Below, one piece after another: positions 16,504 to 25,508 of a stretch of DNA of 44,932 bases. The stretch covers positions 1-44,932 of the forward strand of contig BPTM01000174.1 of assembly GCA_023705945.1 (NCBI GenBank). Reading direction: 5' to 3'. The number at the start of each line of letters is the position of its first letter. The first letter of the stretch is position 1. Source of the stretch: Candidatus Heimdallarchaeota archaeon (lineage in GTDB: Archaea; Asgardarchaeota; Heimdallarchaeia; Heimdallarchaeales; Heimdallarchaeaceae). The notes beneath the pieces are model-generated. The model did not search any database. It was not told where the DNA came from and saw only the letters and a program-made list of their open reading frames with translations. Position numbers and translations under genes: made by a program.

Positions 16504-17796
16504 CTAAAGAGAGGTTAATGTCTTTTCGATTTTAACTAATACTTCATTAGCTTGCTCTTCTGTTATACATAAAGGAGGTTGAAGTCGCAGAACATTCCCA
16601 AATAATCCACCCAAACCTATGATAACTCCTTCATTTTTAAGTAAGTTTACCATCTTTTTAGTTTCGTCAACTGCAGGTTTCTTAGTTTCAGGATTTTTAA
16701 CAAGTTCAAAACCTATCATTAATCCTCTTCCTCTAACATCTCCGATTACACTATTCTTTCTTTGTAGATTTTCTAAACCCTCCATGAAGACTTTTCCAAT
16801 TTTTGCGGAATTCTCTACTAATCCTTCATCTTCAATAATCTTGATGTTTTCAAGTGCTACTGCTGAACAGACAGGATTACCACCATAAGTTGAGAAGAAG
16901 TCACCTGATTTAACACATTCAACTATCTTACTCGTTGCAATTGCTGCTCCAATTGGCATCCCACCACCAAGTCCTTTAGCTAAGGTCATTAAATCTGGTT
17001 TAAGATTCCAGTGATCACCAGCAAACCATTTACCTGATCTACCAAAACCAGATTGTACTTCATCAGAAATAAAAGGAATATCTCTCTCTTTTAGTATTCC
17101 AACTAATGTTTTAAAATATGTATCAGGTGGGACGATAATTCCTCCTTCACCAAGTATAGGTTCAATAATGAATGCAGCAACATCTCCAGCTGTATGATAA
17201 TCAATCACATTCTCAATCGCTAACGCTGCATCTTCTCCACATTCTTCCTCTGAGAGTTTTGATCGATAAGGGTAAGGAGTTGGTGCATGTACTACTCCTT
17301 GCAAATTGGCATAAGATGAAAATCCCTTCTTATATTTTGCTTGACCAGTTAAACTGAGGGAAAAACCTAATCTTCCGTGAAAGGAACCTTCAAGAGCAAT
17401 CAGTGCTGCTCCTGTTTTCCCTCGAGAAGTAGCATATTTCTTTACAAGCTTAACAGCATTTTCAACAGCTTCTGTTCCGCTGTTACACAAATAAGTGTGT
17501 TTTAAGTCAGCGGGCGTGATTTCTGCCAGTTTTTCAACTAAAAGAGTTTGCGGGATATTGTAAAATCTCCCTGAAGTGTGAATCAGTTTCTTCATCTGAT
17601 TGGTAGCTGCTTGAACTAACCTTTCATGAGCATGACCAACATTTGAAACTGCAATACCTGCAAAGCAATCAATGTATTCTTTTCCGTTTATATCCTTTAA
17701 TATTGCTCCTTTCCCTTCGGTCAATACAATAGGTACTCTAGTATAACCTTGAATAAAAAAATCTTTATCTTTTTTCATTATTTCTTCTGAATTCAT
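16504..17796 (-). CDS. Class III (omega) aminotransferase
   Basis: 430 residues from ATG 17796, chosen because AGGTGA lies five bases before it; the in-frame ATG at 17814 lacks this. PLP-enzyme signatures of class III: GIAVSNVGHAHERLVQA, YLCNSGTEAVENAVKLV, SFHGRLGFSLSLTG, FIIEPILGEGGIIVPP, ISDEVQSGFGRSGKWFA and the Schiff-base lysine in TLAKGLGGGMPIGA. The family includes 4-aminobutyrate, beta-alanine/3-aminoisobutyrate, AGXT2-type and acetylornithine aminotransferases. The nearby CoA-acylating semialdehyde dehydrogenase favours an omega-amino acid such as beta-alanine or 3-aminoisobutyrate; that is inference. It overlaps or abuts both neighbours. Confidence 0.9.
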   Translation of the reverse strand: MNSEEIMKKDKDFFIQGYTRVPIVLTEGKGAILKDINGKEYIDCFAGIAVSNVGHAHERLVQAATNQMKKLIHTSGRFYNIPQTLLVEKLAEITPADLKHTYLCNSGTEAVENAVKLVKKYATSRGKTGAALIALEGSFHGRLGFSLSLTGQAKYKKGFSSYANLQGVVHAPTPYPYRSKLSEEECGEDAALAIENVIDYHTAGDVAAFIIEPILGEGGIIVPPDTYFKTLVGILKERDIPFISDEVQSGFGRSGKWFAGDHWNLKPDLMTLAKGLGGGMPIGAAIATSKIVECVKSGDFFSTYGGNPVCSAVALENIKIIEDEGLVENSAKIGKVFMEGLENLQRKNSVIGDVRGRGLMIGFELVKNPETKKPAVDETKKMVNLLKNEGVIIGLGGLFGNVLRLQPPLCITEEQANEVLVKIEKTLTSL

Positions 17797-17813
17797 TTTT
17801 TTCACCTGACACA

Positions 17814-18233
17814 TTAAATCAAATTAAGTAGCTCTTGATATCTTTCTTTGAATTGCTCAAAAACATAAGAAACTTCACCAATAAAACTTATTTTTTCAGC
17901 AGAATCGGAGTAAAAGAGTATGATCTTTGTTAGATAGTTCTTCAAACTATTAACTACTTCAAGTTCACCAATTTCCTTAAGATCTTCTACAACGAATATG
18001 AATCTTGATTTTTCTAAACCTTTAATTGGTTCAAGAATCATCTCTGTTGTATTTTCTCTTCGGATCCTCTTCAACCGTTTTAGATTTTTAGTAGATAATT
18101 GAGCTAGCTTGTCTATAACCTCTTTTAGGTTTTCATTTTTTTTGTACTGTTGAATAGATTGAAAGAATTCTAGTAAAACTTTTTCTTGATTGAGAGCAAA
18201 CTTTATTGTTGCACCTAAAGTTTCTAAACTCAT
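17814..18233 (-). CDS. Small all-helical protein of unknown function inside the amino-acid operon
   Basis: 139 residues, rich in Lys, Glu and Leu, predicted to be almost entirely helical with no membrane segment. The first helix (LGATIKFALNQEKVLLEFFQ) recalls rubrerythrin/ferritin-like four-helix bundles, but the Glu-x-x-His metal ligands are missing, so I do not call it one. It sits between the semialdehyde dehydrogenase (30 bases upstream) and the aminotransferase, with a GTGAT SD sequence about seven bases before its ATG. The tight spacing suggests a role with these enzymes, perhaps as a scaffold or accessory protein. I do not recognise the family. Confidence 0.75.
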   Translation of the reverse strand: MSLETLGATIKFALNQEKVLLEFFQSIQQYKKNENLKEVIDKLAQLSTKNLKRLKRIRRENTTEMILEPIKGLEKSRFIFVVEDLKEIGELEVVNSLKNYLTKIILFYSDSAEKISFIGEVSYVFEQFKERYQELLNLI

Positions 18234-18263
18234 TTTTTATCACTTTTTTTCCATCTTTTCTTT

Positions 18264-19724
18264 TTAATCAAACCATCTTGTAATTACAACCTTGTCTTCT
18301 GTAAAGAAGTCTATTCCACTTTTCCCTTGTCCATGAAGATCTCCCATGAAGCTATCTTTCATACCAGAGAATGGAAAAGTTGCGATTGGTGCTGCAACAC
18401 CTATATTTATTCCAATATTACCCGCTTGGACACGATATTGGTAATCTCTAGCTGATTTCCCACTTGAAGTAAAAATGGAGGAGGCATTTCCATATGGATT
18501 GTCGTGAATGATATTTATTGCTTCGTCTAAGTTTTTAACATTTACAATAGGCATAACAGGACCAAAAATCTCTTCTTGAGCAATTGACATCTCTGGTGAA
18601 ACATTCTCGAAAATTGTAGGACCAACATAGAAACCATTCTTAAGAGACTCTTCATTTCTTACGTTTCTTCCATCTAATACTAATGTCGCTCCTTCATCAA
18701 TGCCTTTCTGAATGTATTCTAGTACCTTCTTCATACCTGCTTCAGAAGCTAGAGGCCCCATATGGTTATCTTCATCCATTCCGTCTCCAACTTTAATTTG
18801 TTTAGTTGATTCAACTAATTTCTCTTTCAAGGGATTGTGAATGTCTCCAACAGTCAATAATACACCACCTGCTAGACATCGTTGACCTGCATTGCCAAAA
18901 AATGAAGTGATTAGATTTGGTATAGTTCTATCAATATTAGCATCCGGCATAATGGTTATGAAATTTTTTGCTCCACCTTGAACCTGAACTCTCTTACCAA
19001 CTTCACCACATTTTTTATAGAGTAGTTTTCCAATTTTTGTGGATCCAACGAAAGATAAGCCTACAGTATCGGGACTTTCAATCAGAGCATTTACAACTTC
19101 AGATCCTCCATGTAATAGATTTACAACACCTTTAGGTAATCCAATCTCATCTAAAAGCTCAAATTGCTTTACCATGCTTATTGGACACTGATCTGAAGGT
19201 TTGACGATGTAAGTGTTTCCAGTAGCTATGGCATAAGGCCAAAACCAGGCTGGTACCATAACTGGGAAATTGAATGGTGCTACGCAGAAGAAAACTCCAA
19301 GAGGTTGCTTAATAACCATCTCGTCTATACCCGAAGCTATTTCCTCAAAATTATACCCCATTTGAAGAGAAGGAATATGAGTAGCTGCTTCAACGTTTTC
19401 AATTGCTCTACGGTATTCCCCTCTAGACTCATCTAGTGTTTTACCATGCTCTCTTGTTACAACTTCTACAAGATCATCAAAATTTTCTTCTAGAGCATCT
19501 CTAAAATCATACAAATATCTTATTCTTGATTGAGCTGGAGTAGTTCTCCACTTCCTGAATGCTTCTTTTGCAGCTTCTATAGCTTCAAGTGCTTCCACTT
19601 TGGAACACATAGGTGTTTTTGCTAAAACCTCTCCAGTTGCAGGATTGATAACATCACGTGTTTTATTAGTTTGAGATTCAATCCATTTGCCATTTATATA
19701 ATTTTTTAGCACTTCTCCATTCAT
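18264..19724 (-). CDS. mmsA: CoA-acylating (methyl)malonate-semialdehyde dehydrogenase
   Basis: 486 residues of the ALDH superfamily. It oxidises malonate or methylmalonate semialdehyde with NAD+ and CoA, giving acetyl- or propionyl-CoA and CO2. Subgroup marks: catalytic Cys283 preceded by Arg282 in GNAGQRCLAGG (Arg binds the carboxylate), the second expected Arg in DESRGEYRRAIENVE, lack of the ALDH general-base Glu (the region reads VQVQGGAKNF), and the typical C-terminal block FPFSGMKDSFMGDLHGQGK. These fit MmsA/IolA and argue against succinate-semialdehyde dehydrogenase. Located 27 bases after the regulator gene and 30 before the small helical gene. This gives the aminotransferase next to it a likely product route. 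Confidence 0.93.
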   Translation of the reverse strand: MNGEVLKNYINGKWIESQTNKTRDVINPATGEVLAKTPMCSKVEALEAIEAAKEAFRKWRTTPAQSRIRYLYDFRDALEENFDDLVEVVTREHGKTLDESRGEYRRAIENVEAATHIPSLQMGYNFEEIASGIDEMVIKQPLGVFFCVAPFNFPVMVPAWFWPYAIATGNTYIVKPSDQCPISMVKQFELLDEIGLPKGVVNLLHGGSEVVNALIESPDTVGLSFVGSTKIGKLLYKKCGEVGKRVQVQGGAKNFITIMPDANIDRTIPNLITSFFGNAGQRCLAGGVLLTVGDIHNPLKEKLVESTKQIKVGDGMDEDNHMGPLASEAGMKKVLEYIQKGIDEGATLVLDGRNVRNEESLKNGFYVGPTIFENVSPEMSIAQEEIFGPVMPIVNVKNLDEAINIIHDNPYGNASSIFTSSGKSARDYQYRVQAGNIGINIGVAAPIATFPFSGMKDSFMGDLHGQGKSGIDFFTEDKVVITRWFD

Positions 19725-19751
19725 TATTTTATTTCCTAAAATTCGATTAGT

Positions 19752-21944
19752 TCATTTTTTTAATTTATTTTGATTCCTTCTTTTTGTTGAAAGATATCTT
19801 TCTAAATCCATCAAATCTTTTATAGGTATGCGTATATGCGCTACATAAATCGGTTTTTCAACTGAATGATACTCTGATGAATTGAAATCTTTTTGAATGA
19901 TTTCTGTTTCAACTTGCTGATAAAATTCTTCCCACAGTTTTTGATACACTTCATATTGTTGCTCTGTAAGAAACATGTGTTCAATATTGATGCTCTCAAT
20001 GTCGCTAAACATGTCTTTAACGTGGTCTAAATCTTTCTGTGTAACATAAGTTGATGATGAACTTAAAGGTTCAAGAATCACTTGCTCATCAAGGAAATTC
20101 TGAAAATTATCTACCAAAAATGTTGTATCTCGAATGATTTTCATAATTAATCTTGGTTTCATCAGAGCGTCTATAATCGATTCTGCATCCTGTTCTTTTC
20201 TCTTAATGCAATCACAAATGTTCAAGTTAAGAGGTTGTAAAAGCTCTAATCCCTTTGAGCCTAACCTATAAAATTTCTTTAACATAGTTGCAGATCTTAC
20301 CTGTTCTTCTCTTGCTATTTCAACTATATTTAAATCTATAAGCAATTTAAGTTGACTACTTAAAGCACCTTTAGTGATTTTTAGTATTTTGCTTAATTCA
20401 TTGAGACTCCTTTCCTTCATAAATAGCGAATATATAATCCTGAAAGGAGTAGGACCTTTGTTGTATAGCCCAAGAAAATCACAGAGATATTGAGCTCTTT
20501 TTAGTAGTTCAAGAGCTTTGGCTATATCAACTTGTTCCAGTGCTGATTTGCTTTGATTGAGGAAATTCTCGGCTACCATGGAAAATGATTGCTGGAAGAG
20601 AATAGGTGAAAAAGAGCCTGAAAGCTCCGTTAACTGATTAATTAAAGTATCCTCTCCAAAATACTTTCTAAGCTCTTCTGCAAGAAGCTCACTATAGTTT
20701 GTAATAGCGATATTAATGTAATCAAAGCTGACTATCTCTTCTTCAGTAATTTGTTGAAAAATTTGTCTTGCTTTCTTTTTGCTTCTAGCATCATCTTTAG
20801 ATTTTAATGTTAATGCTTTAGCTAAACGATTAAGTAGATTGAAGACTTTATGCTGATAATTCAGACTAATTTCATTCAGTCTTGTGAGATATTCTTTTAC
20901 AGGTTTATCTTTCAACTCATCTTTATGTACATGCCCTTTCTCTATCAGATAGTTTATTAATTCAAAAAGTATGTAAACCTCAGGATCAACATTTTGGATG
21001 TTTTTAGCCAGACTTAACGCTTTCTCAAGATGATCCATTACAAGTTGTGGGTCACCAAGAACTTTGTATACTGTACTCAATCTCATAAAAGAGAAAATTG
21101 TTCCATAGCTAAATTTCATTTTTTGATTAACCATCAGGGATTCATCATAATAAATTTGGGCTTGCTTTAGATCTCCTTTACCGTAGTAAACATCACCTAA
21201 ATTTAATAATGTCCAAGCTAAATCTTGTTGATTACCTATTTTCTCTCTTATCTTGAAACTTCTTTTAAAATAATCTAAAGCTGTGTCTAATTCTCCTATG
21301 TTCTTATAAGAATACCCTAAATTGAATAAAGTAAAAGCTAAATCATATTTACTACCTGTTTTTTCCCGTATTTCAAGACTTTTCAGATTATTTTCTATAG
21401 CTTCTTCTGTATTGCCTATACTCATGTGTACAAAACCAAGCATGTAATAGGCAAATGCTAGTAGAGCTGGATCACCAAACTCTTTACAGAGAAAATAATT
21501 TTGTTGAGCAAAAATAAATGCTTGCTCTGCTTCCCCTTTAGCTTCATAAACGTAAGCTTTGTAAGAGAGGAGATAAGCTCTACGAGAGGACATTTCTTTC
21601 AGGTTTGAATCATCGATAAGATTTTCTGCTTTTTTTAGTAGACTAAGTACAAAATCTAATTCTCCAAGACGGTATACCGAGAATATTTCTAGAAGAAGAG
21701 CATCAATCTCTAGAAGTAAATTCTTTGTTTCTCTTGCATCTTGTTGAATCTGTATAGAAAGATCTTTAACTTCTTTGAAGTTACCTAAGAAACGATTAGT
21801 GGTGCATAGCTGGAAATATAAATTAAGCTTATCTTTTTCTGATAAATCTTTCTCCTTCTGATGTTTTTCTATTTTTCCTAATGCTTTTTTGTATTCTCCA
21901 TTAATCATCAGTTTTGTTATATTACTGAACTCAGTTTCATTCAT
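19752..21944 (-). CDS. TPR-repeat protein with winged-helix DNA-binding domain, probable operon regulator
   Basis: 730 residues. The N-terminal half (about 10-350) is a run of TPR repeats, e.g. AFTLFNLGYSYKNIGELDTA and AWTLLNLGDVYYGKGDLKQA. A helical linker follows, then around residues 510-575 an ArsR/MarR-like winged helix: TPFRIIYSLFMKERSLNELS, the recognition segment KGALSSQLKLLIDLNIVEIA, and a basic wing ending FYRLG. The remaining ~150 residues are a helical domain I do not recognise. TPR-wHTH proteins of this kind usually act as transcription factors that sense a protein or ligand through the TPR part. It lies between the importer ATPase gene and the dehydrogenase gene, so it is the natural candidate for the shared dyad operator. 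Confidence 0.82.
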   Translation of the reverse strand: MNETEFSNITKLMINGEYKKALGKIEKHQKEKDLSEKDKLNLYFQLCTTNRFLGNFKEVKDLSIQIQQDARETKNLLLEIDALLLEIFSVYRLGELDFVLSLLKKAENLIDDSNLKEMSSRRAYLLSYKAYVYEAKGEAEQAFIFAQQNYFLCKEFGDPALLAFAYYMLGFVHMSIGNTEEAIENNLKSLEIREKTGSKYDLAFTLFNLGYSYKNIGELDTALDYFKRSFKIREKIGNQQDLAWTLLNLGDVYYGKGDLKQAQIYYDESLMVNQKMKFSYGTIFSFMRLSTVYKVLGDPQLVMDHLEKALSLAKNIQNVDPEVYILFELINYLIEKGHVHKDELKDKPVKEYLTRLNEISLNYQHKVFNLLNRLAKALTLKSKDDARSKKKARQIFQQITEEEIVSFDYINIAITNYSELLAEELRKYFGEDTLINQLTELSGSFSPILFQQSFSMVAENFLNQSKSALEQVDIAKALELLKRAQYLCDFLGLYNKGPTPFRIIYSLFMKERSLNELSKILKITKGALSSQLKLLIDLNIVEIAREEQVRSATMLKKFYRLGSKGLELLQPLNLNICDCIKRKEQDAESIIDALMKPRLIMKIIRDTTFLVDNFQNFLDEQVILEPLSSSSTYVTQKDLDHVKDMFSDIESINIEHMFLTEQQYEVYQKLWEEFYQQVETEIIQKDFNSSEYHSVEKPIYVAHIRIPIKDLMDLERYLSTKRRNQNKLKK

Positions 21945-21970
21945 TTTTGTTCCCCTATAGGTTTGAGTCG

Positions 21971-22996
21971 TTATTTTATCTTATTGATCTCCTTGTATCT
22001 TAAGCAAGCAACTTCATGATCTTCCTTAACATGCTCTAGAAGGGGATCTATCTCTTTACATTCATCTCGTGCGTAAATGCACCTAGGATGAAACCTACAA
22101 CCTGAAGCTATGTCAATACCACTAGGAACTTCTCCTATAATAGGTAACTCCTCTGTACGTGTAGCATCTGGATCTGGACTAGGAACTGCTGCTATCAATG
22201 CCTTTGTGTAAGGATGTAAGGGGTTATGGATAATTTCCTCCGTTGGACCCTGTTCTACAACTCTTCCTAGATACATTACAGCAATCCTATCGCACATTGT
22301 TCTAGCTAAAGCAAGATCATGAGTAATGAAAAGAAATGCAGTACCACGTTTCTTTGATAGTTCTTTCATGGTTTTTAGAACTCCAACTCTAATAGAAACA
22401 TCAAGCATTGAGACAGGTTCATCTGCTACTATGAATGTTGGATCAAGAGCAAAAGCTCGAGCAATGCTTACTCTTTGTCTTTGACCACCACTTAATTCGT
22501 GAGGGAATCTATCAAGAAAATCTTCAGCAGGAATAAGACCAACATCAGTTAATTCTTCAAGAACTTTCTGTTCAATTTTGTCTTCATCTTCAATAATATT
22601 CAAAAGACGTAAGGGTTCAGCAACTATATCTAATACGCTGAATCGTGGACTCATCGATTCGTATGGATTTTGGAATATAATCTGTAAATTTTTCCTTACT
22701 TCTTTAAGCTCTGTCCTTGAGAGTGTAACAGCATCAACACCTTTAACGAAAATCGAACCTCCTGTCAGTTTTTGAATCTGCAGTATAAGATAGCCTGTGG
22801 TAGACTTACCACAGCCACTTTCACCTACAAGACCGAAAGTTTCCCCTATCCTAATAGAAAATGAAACGTCATCGACGGCATGGACAAACCGGTTTTTTGA
22901 TCTTTTGAATAAACTAGCAAAAAATCCTTCTTCTACAGGAAAATATTTTTTTAGATTTTTAACTTCTATTGCTATATTGTTATCTGTCATAGTCAT
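21971..22996 (-). CDS. dppF: Oligopeptide ABC importer, ATPase subunit (DppF/OppF-like)
   Basis: About 341 residues from ATG 22996. Walker A is GESGCGKSTT, the signature LSGGQRQRVSIA, Walker B FIVADEPVSMLD, switch His in FITHDLAL. The C-terminal oligopeptide-transporter extension has GCRFHPRCIYARDECKE with the Cys residues known in this family. A much longer in-frame start at 23044 would overlap dppD by 44 bases; the ATG at 22996 follows the dppD stop by four bases and has a GTGAGAT SD, so it is preferred. It pairs with the other ATPase to power import. Confidence 0.93.
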   Translation of the reverse strand: MTMTDNNIAIEVKNLKKYFPVEEGFFASLFKRSKNRFVHAVDDVSFSIRIGETFGLVGESGCGKSTTGYLILQIQKLTGGSIFVKGVDAVTLSRTELKEVRKNLQIIFQNPYESMSPRFSVLDIVAEPLRLLNIIEDEDKIEQKVLEELTDVGLIPAEDFLDRFPHELSGGQRQRVSIARAFALDPTFIVADEPVSMLDVSIRVGVLKTMKELSKKRGTAFLFITHDLALARTMCDRIAVMYLGRVVEQGPTEEIIHNPLHPYTKALIAAVPSPDPDATRTEELPIIGEVPSGIDIASGCRFHPRCIYARDECKEIDPLLEHVKEDHEVACLRYKEINKIK

Positions 22997-23000
22997 AATC

Positions 23001-24023
23001 TCACTTCCTATCCTCCTGATAAAGGTGACATGCCACATACCCATCCTTAACAGGTGTATTGGTTGGTTCTACTTCTGAGCAGATTGGCATAACTTTGGGA
23101 CATCTTGGATGGAATCTGCATCCAGTAGGGGGGTTCATCAAATCAGGTGGAGAACCTCCTATGTCAACTAGCTCTTTCTTTGGTCCTGAAATACCTGGAA
23201 AAGCTTGAATCAATGCTTGAGTATATGGATGCAGAGATTCTTTGAACACATTCCTTAATGGACCATATTCAACTATTTTACCTGCATACATAATAGCTAA
23301 TGTCTCACAAATTTCTGCAATAACTGACAAATCATGAGTGATCATTATCATCGAAAGATTGAAATCTCTCTGCAATTCTTTTGTTGCTTTCAATACCTGA
23401 GCTTGAACTATGACATCTAGAGCTGTAACTGGTTCATCTGCAATAATAACTTCAGGATGACTGATTAAAGCCATTGCAATAAGAGCTCGTTGTTTCATTC
23501 CACCACTTAGCTGATGTGGATAATCCTTTGCTCTAGAGGAATCAATTCCAACTGTTTCTAGTATTTCTAGAACACGTTCCCATCCTTCAACAGGATCGTG
23601 TTTAGGCTCATGAATCTTTAATACTTCATGTATTTGGCTTCCAACTCGGTGAACTGGATTTAAGGCATTCATCGCTCCTTGGAAAATCATTGATATTTTA
23701 TTACCTCTGACTCGTCTCATTTGTTCTTCTTTAAGATGAAAAAGATTCATAGGATTAAGCTGTCTTTGTTTTAATTCTTCAATCTCCACTTCATTTAATA
23801 AGGATGTTGCATCAAACAGCACCTGACCATCGACAATCTTCCCGGGATTTTGTATCATTCGCATAACTGAAAGATTTGTAGTAGTTTTTCCACAACCACT
23901 TTCACCTGCTAGTCCGATAACTTCTCCTTTCTGAAGCTTTAAACTAACGTCATCTACCGCCTTAACCACTCCTGCTCTTGTATCATAGTATGTTTTTAGA
24001 TTTTTTATTTCTAATACTGTCAT
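23001..24023 (-). CDS. dppD: Oligopeptide ABC importer, ATPase subunit (DppD/OppD-like)
   Basis: 340 residues. Walker A GESGCGKTTT, signature LSGGMKQRALIAMAL, Walker B VIIADEPVTALD, and MITHDLSVIAE. Typical OppD/DppD C-terminal block PTGCRFHPRCPKVMPICSE, where the cysteines may form an Fe-S site in this family. The start is preceded by GAGGTGAGAT overlapping the end of the permease gene upstream, four bases before the ATG, so the two are translationally coupled. It contains LNPMNLFHLKEEQMRRVRG before the Q-loop region, a normal insertion in OppD proteins. Confidence 0.93.
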   Translation of the reverse strand: MTVLEIKNLKTYYDTRAGVVKAVDDVSLKLQKGEVIGLAGESGCGKTTTNLSVMRMIQNPGKIVDGQVLFDATSLLNEVEIEELKQRQLNPMNLFHLKEEQMRRVRGNKISMIFQGAMNALNPVHRVGSQIHEVLKIHEPKHDPVEGWERVLEILETVGIDSSRAKDYPHQLSGGMKQRALIAMALISHPEVIIADEPVTALDVIVQAQVLKATKELQRDFNLSMIMITHDLSVIAEICETLAIMYAGKIVEYGPLRNVFKESLHPYTQALIQAFPGISGPKKELVDIGGSPPDLMNPPTGCRFHPRCPKVMPICSEVEPTNTPVKDGYVACHLYQEDRK

Positions 24024-24027
24024 TATC

Positions 24028-25497
24028 TCACCTCTTTCTTAAACGTGGATTGACAATTTCGTCAAAAGCCATTCCAATAAATGCAAAGCTTAACGTTGTT
24101 AAAGCTATAGCAATTGCTGGAGGAATAATTAACCACCAGAATCCTGCAGCTAATGCATATTGGTTTTCAGCTGCTTGAAGCATTAATCCTAAACTCCAAT
24201 TAAGTGGGTCTCCTAAGCCCAGATAAGCTAGAAACGCTTCATAGAGAATTGCCTGTCTCATTGATGTTATAATCATAGTTAACATTAATGGGAAAACATT
24301 GGGTAAGAGATGTGAGAAAATAATATATCTATTACCTGCTCCTGAGGCTTTTGCGCTATGAATAAATGTTCGTTGTTTTAGAGATAATGCTTGTCCTCGT
24401 ATAAGTCTCGCTGAAACTGGCCAGAAAACTACAACATAAATTATAGCAATCATCGACCAATGTAGTGATCCTAATAAGAAAGGAAGCGATGCTAACAAGA
24501 ACATAAGTGGTAGTGGCGGTAATACTAAAACTATATCTGCAAACCGCATCATGATGGTGTCGAACCATCCACCTACGTATGCACTTGTTACACCTATAGT
24601 TGTCCCTATGATTACTGTTAAGCTGCCTGCAACTACTCCAACAAGGAGTGATATACCAAGGCTATCTAAGAGAATTGTCCAAACATCGTATCCAAATTGA
24701 TCAGTACCAAGGAAATGATCACTTGATGGAGGGGAAAATGTATTACCAACATCCCGAAAGTTAGATTCATATTGGGTTATGCCTGGTCCAAGTGCAGCAA
24801 GAGTTACAAGAACGAATAGTATCACCAATCCAGTTACACCCATCCAATTTCTGAAAAAAACTCTAGAGGATTTCTTGAACCTCTTGTAGCTCCTTATCTG
24901 ATTTTCTATTTTCACAAATGAGAGTTGTGAAAACACCATTGTGAGAACACTGAATAGCAATGCAAATCCTACATATACTGATTCTTCCGAATCAGGTAAA
25001 CCTAGTAGAAGACCTGCAAGAATGAGAAAAATCTGAACAATTGCTACAGTTGGAAGACTGTGTCTTGATTCTTTTCTAAATATAGCCCAAATAACTAAAA
25101 ATACAGTTGTTACAGCTATTAAATCGAAAACTGCCCAGATTAATGTTTTAACCAAAACAGTATCTGTAGTCAAAGATTCTATATATATTGGCAATGAAAC
25201 AGTTATTGTATCTAGTAGGAGCATAGTCGTTGTACTAATCCATAAGAGAAATGAAAGTGTTCTTATAACTATAAGGAAGATTTTGTCATTAAATAAGTGC
25301 AAAACTAGCTTGTTTAATTTAATTTTAACACTTTTAAACCAAACCTTGAAACGTTCATTAAGTTTTTTAAGACCAGTTTTTTCCCAAAAAACTACTGAAA
25401 GTGATACTAAAAATAGCAATCCTAGTTTAATGTATTTGAATATACTAAACCTTCTACGTTTTTCATAAATCTCTGTTATGTCTTTATAAGTTTCCAT
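24028..25497 (-). CDS. dppC: Oligopeptide ABC importer, permease (DppC/OppC-like) with long N-terminal membrane extension
   Basis: 489 residues, against about 300 for typical DppC. The standard part begins near residue 210 (RVFFRNWMGVTGLVILFVLV), followed by HFLGTDQFGYDVWTILLDSL and the BPD-type permease domain with the EAA-like loop KASGAGNRYIIFSHLLPN, then EAFLAYLGLGDP near the end. The preceding ~200 residues hold about four to five further predicted membrane helices (for example LGLLFLVSLSVVFW, LIWAVFDLIAVTTVFLVIW, AIVQIFLILAGLLLGL). The extension's role is unknown. The gene follows dppB by 11 bases, with GGAGAGA before its ATG. Confidence 0.92.
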   Translation of the reverse strand: METYKDITEIYEKRRRFSIFKYIKLGLLFLVSLSVVFWEKTGLKKLNERFKVWFKSVKIKLNKLVLHLFNDKIFLIVIRTLSFLLWISTTTMLLLDTITVSLPIYIESLTTDTVLVKTLIWAVFDLIAVTTVFLVIWAIFRKESRHSLPTVAIVQIFLILAGLLLGLPDSEESVYVGFALLFSVLTMVFSQLSFVKIENQIRSYKRFKKSSRVFFRNWMGVTGLVILFVLVTLAALGPGITQYESNFRDVGNTFSPPSSDHFLGTDQFGYDVWTILLDSLGISLLVGVVAGSLTVIIGTTIGVTSAYVGGWFDTIMMRFADIVLVLPPLPLMFLLASLPFLLGSLHWSMIAIIYVVVFWPVSARLIRGQALSLKQRTFIHSAKASGAGNRYIIFSHLLPNVFPLMLTMIITSMRQAILYEAFLAYLGLGDPLNWSLGLMLQAAENQYALAAGFWWLIIPPAIAIALTTLSFAFIGMAFDEIVNPRLRKR

Positions 25498-25508
25498 GTA
25501 TTTCTCTC

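Noticed and set aside
17814-18233. Calling the small helical protein a rubrerythrin or ferritin-like protein.
   Set aside because: The Glu-x-x-His metal ligands needed for that fold's iron site are absent.
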